From Anaerolineales bacterium (GTDB lineage Bacteria > Chloroflexota > Anaerolineae > Anaerolineales > Anaerolineaceae), in the NCBI GenBank assembly GCA_020060485.1, contig JAGVAB010000045.1:1-39881 (forward strand): a stretch of 39,881 nt of DNA, in the 5' to 3' direction. A program made the translations under genes and the position numbers. Below the pieces are notes generated by a model, which did not search any database, was not told the DNA's origin, and was given only the letters and a program-made list of their open reading frames with translations. Within the stretch, counting starts at the first letter, position 1. Each line of letters starts with the position of its first letter. Shown here piece after piece: positions 35,749-39,881 of this stretch.

Positions 35749-36813
35749 ATGCTGGAAGTGCTGGAAATTTACAAGGATTATGAGAACCAGCCCCTGTTGC
35801 GGGGCGTTTCGCTGCGCGTAGAAGAGGGCGAGACGGTCTGCCTTTTAGGGGCTTCAGGCAGCGGTAAAAGTACCCTGCTGCGCATCATCGCTGGTCTGGA
35901 ACAGGCTGAAGCCGGGCGGGTGCTTTGGGACGGACAGGACCTGACGCACGTGCCTGTGCACCAGCGTCATTTTGGTTTGATGTTCCAGGATTATGCCCTC
36001 TTTCCGCATCGCAGCGTGGCAGAAAATGTGGGTTTCGGCTTGCGCATGCAGGGCATTCCCAATGAGGAATTGGAGCGCCGGGTGACCGAGTCGCTTGCGT
36101 TGGTTGATCTCACGGCTTTTGCCCGGCGGCGGGTGACCGAGCTTTCTGGCGGTGAACAGCAGCGGGTGGCGTTGGCGCGGGCGCTGGCGCCGCGACCGAG
36201 GCTGCTGATGCTGGACGAACCACTCGGGGCGCTGGATCGGGCCTTGCGAACTGAGCTTCTGCACGAGCTGCGTCAATTGTTGCACAGCTTTCACATCCCG
36301 GCCATCTATGTGACCCATGACCAGGAGGAGGCTTTTTCAATCGCCGACCGCTTGATCCTGCTGCATGAAGGGCGAGTGGCGCAAGCGGGCTCGCCGGATG
36401 AGGTGTACCTGCATCCTGCTTCGCCCTGGGTGGCGCATTTTCTGGGGCTGGATAACCTCTTGCCGGGAACAGTGACCGATACGGCCGGGGTGCGTGTGCG
36501 TACGGCTCTGGGTGAATTGACAGCGGGCGGGGCTGCCTGCCCGACTGTGGCAGTTGGTGAGCGGGTGCAGTTGCTGCTGCGTCCGGGCGGCTTGCGGCGC
36601 GCAGATGAAGCTGACGGGTGCAACCAATTCACTGGTCTGGTGGAGGATGTGGTCTTTCAGGGGGCAATGTATCAGGTGGTCATCCGCTGTGCGGGAGATT
36701 TGCGTTTTCACTTCACCGTGGAGCAGCCGCTGCCGCAGGGGGCTGAAATGGTGTTTTGCCTCGACGCAGAGTCAATCACGTGCTTGATGGACGGCGGCAA
36801 TGGCAGCTCTTGA
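35749..36813 (+). CDS. thiQ: Thiamine ABC transporter ATP-binding protein
   Basis: 354 residues. ABC ATPase with Walker A GASGSGKS (34-41), Q-loop Gln80, signature LSGGEQQ (132-138), Walker B LLMLDE (152-157) and switch His190. A TOBE-like C-terminal extension (about 235-354) makes it longer than E. coli ThiQ and more like PotA/FbpC. ATG 35749 is chosen because AAGGAG lies 12 bases upstream; GTG 35725 and ATG 35728 are in frame and overlap the permease stop. The end overlaps the DUF402 gene by 14 bases. Confidence 0.92.
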   Translation: MLEVLEIYKDYENQPLLRGVSLRVEEGETVCLLGASGSGKSTLLRIIAGLEQAEAGRVLWDGQDLTHVPVHQRHFGLMFQDYALFPHRSVAENVGFGLRMQGIPNEELERRVTESLALVDLTAFARRRVTELSGGEQQRVALARALAPRPRLLMLDEPLGALDRALRTELLHELRQLLHSFHIPAIYVTHDQEEAFSIADRLILLHEGRVAQAGSPDEVYLHPASPWVAHFLGLDNLLPGTVTDTAGVRVRTALGELTAGGAACPTVAVGERVQLLLRPGGLRRADEADGCNQFTGLVEDVVFQGAMYQVVIRCAGDLRFHFTVEQPLPQGAEMVFCLDAESITCLMDGGNGSS

Positions 36814-37288
36814 TGTTCTGGTGCGGAAGTGCAACCTGCGCGGCGAAGAAACCTGGCGTTATACTGGCCGCATTCTTCAGCAGGGGCGGCACAGCGTGCT
36901 GCTGGAAGCGCGTTTCAACCGGCCAGACCTGCCTTTTCATGGCATCGTGCTGCGGGAAAATGACCGTTTTGTGGAATGGTACTCCAGCGAGCGCTGGTAT
37001 AACCTGTTTGAAGTGCATGACCGGGATGACGACAGGGTCAAGTGCTGGTATTGCAACATTAGCAGACCGGCGGTGTTTACTGACGGGGTGATCTCGTACG
37101 TTGATCTGGCTCTGGATTTGCTGGTCTTGCCTGATGGGCGCATGCTGGTGCTGGATGAGGATGAGTTTTCCGAACTGGATCTGGAAGAAACCACGCGGGC
37201 AAAAGCCCGCCAGGGACTGGCGGAACTGCAACGGGTCTTTGATGAAAAGGAGATTTTATCCTTTGGGGTGCAAATTTTGATGGCCTGA
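36800..37288 (+). CDS. DUF402 protein (FomD/Ntdp-like)
   Basis: 162 residues. Pattern KCWYCNISRPA (81-91), YVDLALDLLVLPDG (100-113) and LDEDEF (118-123) is characteristic of DUF402, a family including nucleoside tri/diphosphate phosphatases and FomD that use divalent metals. It overlaps the end of thiQ, so it belongs to the thiamine operon transcript; a role on nucleotide-containing or phosphorylated thiamine intermediates is possible but not shown. Confidence 0.85.
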   Translation: MAALDVLVRKCNLRGEETWRYTGRILQQGRHSVLLEARFNRPDLPFHGIVLRENDRFVEWYSSERWYNLFEVHDRDDDRVKCWYCNISRPAVFTDGVISYVDLALDLLVLPDGRMLVLDEDEFSELDLEETTRAKARQGLAELQRVFDEKEILSFGVQILMA

Positions 37289-37302
37289 GCTTTTGACGAA
37301 TG

Positions 37303-37338
37303 AAAAGCCGCACAACAAAATAAGCTGTGCGGCTTTTT
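37303..37338 (+). terminator. Intrinsic terminator of the thiamine operon
   Basis: Stem AAAAGCCGCACA (37303-37314) with TGTGCGGCTTTT (37326-37337), 11-base loop, then further T. The A-run before the stem makes it usable on the other strand too. It lies 14 bases after the DUF402 stop. Confidence 0.92.
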
Positions 37339-37354
37339 AATATTTTTCTTTCCA

Positions 37355-37454
37355 GTACATCTTGAAAACAGGGTGTCATTGCGAGCGGTTTTTGCGAAAC
37401 AATCTCCTGATTTGAAGCATATTACGGCGAAAACGGCCAATAGATTGCTTCGTC
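37355..37454 (+). repeat. Dispersed ~100-bp repeat, copy 2
   Basis: GTACATCTTGAAAACAGGG at the left, GCGAGCGGTTTTTGCGAAAC in the middle and TAGATTGCTTCGT at the right match the reverse complement of 14405-14508 nearly end to end. CAATCT and AGATTG form an internal inverted repeat. No coding function. Confidence 0.8.
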
Positions 37455-37486
37455 CTGCGTCCGCAACGACATACGTGTTTTTAGAG

Positions 37487-37519
37487 AACCGGTCACTGAG
37501 CTTGTCGATGAACCCGGTT
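37487..37519. repeat. Inverted repeat AACCGG/CCGGTT
   Basis: AACCGG (37487-37492) and CCGGTT (37514-37519) flank CACTGAGCTTGTCGATGAA. The inner sequence resembles the CTGAGCTTGTCGAA type of dispersed intergenic repeat seen in many bacteria. It lies just before the end of the minus-strand gene at 37541. Confidence 0.4.
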
Positions 37520-37540
37520 TGATGATCTGTCAGGCCGGGA

Positions 37541-37888
37541 TCAGATCAAGAGCACCGGCAGCAGATAGCTGAATTCATTCATCAGGTCATCGATGAAATC
37601 TGCCGGCAGGGAGGCGGAAAGGATCAATGGCAGCGCACAGCAGCAGCAAAGAATTACCACTACTACCACGGCAATAATGATCCATGTCTTTTTCTTTTTG
37701 TCCGGGCTGGCCGCGGGAGCAGCAGGTTTGTAGGGAGCAGCCGCGGGCTGGCCAAATTGGGACTCGGTCGGTTCATCAAAATCGATGGGCAGACCTTTCG
37801 GTTCATCAGCGTCAAACGGCAGGTCTTGCGGGGCTGGATCTCCGGCGAGGCCATCAGGGTCAGGGATTGAATCAAAGATGTCGCTCAT
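37541..37888 (-). CDS. Small acidic, proline-rich single-pass membrane protein
   Basis: 115 residues. An acidic Asp/Pro-rich N-terminal region (about 1-48), a Pro/Ala stretch, then DKKKK, a hydrophobic segment with four cysteines (about 69-91: WIIIAVVVVVILCCCCALPL) and a short acidic C-terminus. N-in/C-out by the positive-inside rule. No known family. Followed on the minus strand by nothing coding until the thiamine operon end; upstream neighbour is the DUF4190-like gene. Confidence 0.65.
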   Translation of the reverse strand: MSDIFDSIPDPDGLAGDPAPQDLPFDADEPKGLPIDFDEPTESQFGQPAAAPYKPAAPAASPDKKKKTWIIIAVVVVVILCCCCALPLILSASLPADFIDDLMNEFSYLLPVLLI

Positions 37889-37921
37889 GGGTTTTCTCCT
37901 TTGGGTGAATGTGAATATGAA

Positions 37922-38221
37922 TTAATCAACGAACGGAATCAAAAATATTGGCACGGCAATCGCGCCGGCGAAGATCAACATGGCCAGGCAGGCGCCGACA
38001 ATGGTCAATGCAAGGTTGCTGTACCCCAGCACAAGACCGGCAGTGGCCAATCCATCGCCATCGATGGTGCCAGAGGCTTCGCGGATCTCCTTTTTGGCAA
38101 TGTGGCCGAAGATGACGGCCAGAACACCGCCCAGGCCAAACATGCCCAGCCAGGCCAGCGCGCCGCTGATCAGACTGATGATGGCATTTGTGCTGGTTTT
38201 GTTACTTTGTGAAATGCTCAA
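37922..38221 (-). CDS. DUF4190-like small membrane protein
   Basis: 99 residues, two membrane segments (about 11-38 and 64-95). The central AVIFGHIAKKEIREA plus GLATAGLVLGYSNLAL are the DUF4190 hallmark. Function unknown; often paired with short Pro-rich membrane proteins, as here (33 bases upstream of the previous gene). Confidence 0.8.
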   Translation of the reverse strand: MSISQSNKTSTNAIISLISGALAWLGMFGLGGVLAVIFGHIAKKEIREASGTIDGDGLATAGLVLGYSNLALTIVGACLAMLIFAGAIAVPIFLIPFVD

Positions 38222-38247
38222 TTAGACTTCCCTCCTTTGCTGTTTAG

Positions 38248-38820
38248 CTAATTGTGGGCCGCATGCTGGCGGTTGGCGCGCCGCCACAAGGCCCAGATGA
38301 TATAGGCGGTGATGATGATCATCAGGCTCGCAACCAGGACGGGTACGATCACGGCCATAATGGATAGAGCGGTGGCGGTGATGTCTTCCAGAATGCTGAC
38401 CGGTGTATTGGCTGCCCCGCCGGTGGTGGCGGTTACGGCCGGACGCACGGCCAGAGACTTGACGGCATGCACCCCGCCAGCGATCAACAAGCCGCAAGCC
38501 ATTGCCAAGACCGGGTTGATCTCGGTGACCACTCTGGCGCTGGCAGCAAAGACGATTGCCCCGGAAATGGGGCGGATGATGGTCTGGATGATGTCGTTGA
38601 TGTGGTTGATGGCAGGCGCTTTATCGGCAAAGAATTCGATCAGAGACAGCACCAAAAGCAGGCCGATGATCCACCAGCTTTCCAGGGTATTCCAGGGGGT
38701 ATCCAGTTCCAGCAGATTGGTGAATTTGGCCAGCAGCGAGATAACCAGCAATGGGATATAGGCGTTCAGCCCGGCGCTGGAAGAAAGCCCAAAAGCGGAA
38801 AAAATCTCGAACAGTTGCAA
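38248..38820 (-). CDS. DUF4126 integral membrane protein
   Basis: 190 residues, about four to five membrane segments. The beginning FSAFGLSSSAGLNAYIPLL, then SLIEFFADKAPAINHINDII and the GGVHAVKSLAVRP segment match DUF4126. The family resembles small inner-membrane transporters or permeases of unknown substrate. It is 18 bases downstream of the DUF2085 gene on the same strand. Confidence 0.82.
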   Translation of the reverse strand: MQLFEIFSAFGLSSSAGLNAYIPLLVISLLAKFTNLLELDTPWNTLESWWIIGLLLVLSLIEFFADKAPAINHINDIIQTIIRPISGAIVFAASARVVTEINPVLAMACGLLIAGGVHAVKSLAVRPAVTATTGGAANTPVSILEDITATALSIMAVIVPVLVASLMIIITAYIIWALWRRANRQHAAHN

Positions 38821-38838
38821 GGTGATCCTCCCGAAGCA

Positions 38839-39645
38839 CTAAAGCACAAATCCCTGCCAGGTGCCGGTCATCATAAATCGCAGCCAGTCCATGAAGGCGA
38901 TCAGCCCCAGGGCAGTACCAAATCCTGCAACCAGCCACCAGGAAATTTCTTTCCAATGGTGAAACAGGTTGTCTTTTTTGGTCAACATGACCCACACCAG
39001 AGTGAAGATGAGGGTCAGGATGAGCAGAACATCTCCCGCTGTCAACAGACCGAGAGGATAGACCAGGGCCGGGATCTCGGTGGTTACGGCGGCTGCGGCC
39101 AGGCCAGTTATTGCCACCAGAAAACCAAGCTGCCGCCAACTGGACAGGGCGGGCTGCATGTCCGGTTCGGCCCACAGGCTCTGGTTAACGACCGGCATCA
39201 GCATGGAGCCCATGGCGATGCCCAGACCGGCGCCGGTGGCGAGACGCAGCCAGTTTTGCGGCTCATACCACTGGGCCAGGTTGAGTATCCTCAACATGGG
39301 CAGAGTGGAATTCACCCCGTCAATGGCAAATGCCAGCAAGAAAACACCAAAGACGATCTGGATCTTGCGGGCTGGCATACCACCGGCTTTGCCCCGTTTC
39401 AAATGGTAAAGAATGCTGACCAGGATGCCAAGATGCATACCAGTATCTCTGGCACAGAGCGGCATGGGCCGCTCGCCCATGTGGTAGGTATGGGACTCCA
39501 TGCGATGGCAGACTGCATAGGCAACGGCATCAGCCTTGCCATACAGCCCGGAAGGCGTATTCGCCAGCCACAGGACGATCAGGACAAGCACAGCTACCAG
39601 TAACAGATTGCGAAGCAACAGCGTGCGTTTGAGTGTGTCGATCAT
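38839..39645 (-). CDS. DUF2085 integral membrane protein
   Basis: 268 residues, roughly six to seven membrane segments. The family signature is present: CHRMESHTYHMGERPMPLCA followed by RDTGMHLG, where most members have CxRCTG, so the last Cys position is Asp here. The transcript would be almost leaderless because a TATAAT ends eight bases before the ATG. First gene of the four-gene minus-strand cluster. Confidence 0.82.
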   Translation of the reverse strand: MIDTLKRTLLLRNLLLVAVLVLIVLWLANTPSGLYGKADAVAYAVCHRMESHTYHMGERPMPLCARDTGMHLGILVSILYHLKRGKAGGMPARKIQIVFGVFLLAFAIDGVNSTLPMLRILNLAQWYEPQNWLRLATGAGLGIAMGSMLMPVVNQSLWAEPDMQPALSSWRQLGFLVAITGLAAAAVTTEIPALVYPLGLLTAGDVLLILTLIFTLVWVMLTKKDNLFHHWKEISWWLVAGFGTALGLIAFMDWLRFMMTGTWQGFVL

Positions 39646-39653
39646 TATGTTTC

Positions 39654-39682
39654 ATTATATTTGTTTCTGGGGTAAGGTGCAA
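39654..39682 (-). promoter_or_regulatory. Promoter of the DUF2085 gene
   Basis: Minus strand: TTGCAC (39682-39677), 17-base spacer and TATAAT (39659-39654). Transcription would begin near 39647, two bases before the ATG at 39645. Confidence 0.6.
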
Positions 39683-39725
39683 GCAGTTAGATGCTTGGTC
39701 AGGTTTTTGGGCTGAATCGGCTCTC

Positions 39726-39820
39726 TGGGAATTGCCGTGAAAAAGAAGTGTGGTGGGGGTGTTTTAGGCGCGAAGCGCCTAAAACACCCCCATATCTGCC
39801 ATGTTTCACGGTTGTTCCCA
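39726..39820. repeat. Two-tier 95-bp inverted repeat
   Basis: The core is an 18-bp perfect inverted repeat (39754-39771 with 39775-39792) around a three-base GAA loop; each arm holds GTGTTTTAGGCGC or its complement. Outer arms 39726-39742 and 39804-39820 pair over about 17 bp with three mismatches (TGGGAA...CCGTGAAA with TTTCACGG...TTCCCA). No convincing gene overlaps it. Could be a MITE-like element or a strong structural RNA/terminator. Confidence 0.75.
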
Positions 39821-39881
39821 CATGGCATTCTCAAGAAAGCTTGACATTTACGATTTTCCAAAACGGTCAAGGTCATCCAGA

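Noticed and set aside
38467..39603. Long plus-strand open frame of 378 codons opposite the membrane genes
   Set aside because: Gly/Gln/His-rich translation typical of an antisense shadow; the minus strand encodes clear DUF4126 and DUF2085 proteins.
39655..39876. Minus-strand open frame of 73 codons at the right edge
   Set aside because: It runs through the large palindrome, has low-complexity FFF and PPP stretches and no binding site.

Overview
The window reads as a chromosomal segment of a Chloroflexota bacterium, most likely Anaerolineae-like. This is inferred from the gene mix: a very large multi-GAF histidine kinase, DUF4388 plus small-GTPase signalling genes, a fused ThiP-type permease and a lamin-tail-domain protein. 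No rRNA or tRNA is present, so the taxonomy rests on protein style only. Most of the window is GC-rich (judged by eye, not computed). The stretch from about 7.4 to 14.7 kb is clearly AT-richer and looks like accessory DNA.

Layout. 1-1182: Kbl/BioF-type PLP enzyme, cut by the window edge. 1183-1667: hairpins and an AT-rich gap. 1668-4852: lamin-tail protein, then the classic dnaX-ybaB-recR replication/repair cluster; dnaX carries a convincing -1 slippage site that would make a short gamma form. 4964-7432 (minus): HerA/DUF853-like ATPase. 14696-17281 (minus): XPB/Ssl2-N-terminal-like protein and a YegS/DagK-type lipid kinase. 17562-32036: signalling region with DUF4388 protein, MglA-like GTPase, alpha/beta hydrolase, V4R-like sensor, beta-helix protein, response regulator with degenerate GGDEF, a 2317-residue histidine kinase with about ten GAF domains, a CheY-like regulator, a hydrolase paralogue lacking its nucleophile, and a tandem GNAT protein. 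32080-37288: thiamine operon (promoter, TPP riboswitch, terminator, thiamine pyrophosphokinase, ThiB-ThiP-ThiQ transporter) followed by a DUF402 protein. 37541-39645 (minus): four small membrane proteins.

The standout is a fluoride-responsive island at 7643-14674. Two fluoride (crcB-motif) riboswitches, each overlapping an intrinsic terminator, sit at its two ends and point inward. The left one drives a frameshifted gene, a coiled-coil protein, a complete enolase (the classical fluoride target) and a zinc-ribbon/HEAT-like protein. The right one drives two overlapping MutS-like ATPase genes and a second coiled-coil protein that is paralogous to the left one. The two operons converge with 8 bp between them. 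No fluoride channel or antiporter is present in the window, so this looks like a damage-tolerance module rather than an export module. Both MutS-like proteins carry Asn in place of the Walker B Asp, suggesting a specialised heterodimer.

Other structures include a roughly 100-bp dispersed repeat present twice (14405-14508 and 37355-37454), one copy lying inside the leader of the fluoride-controlled mutS-like operon, and a 95-bp two-tier inverted repeat near the right edge.
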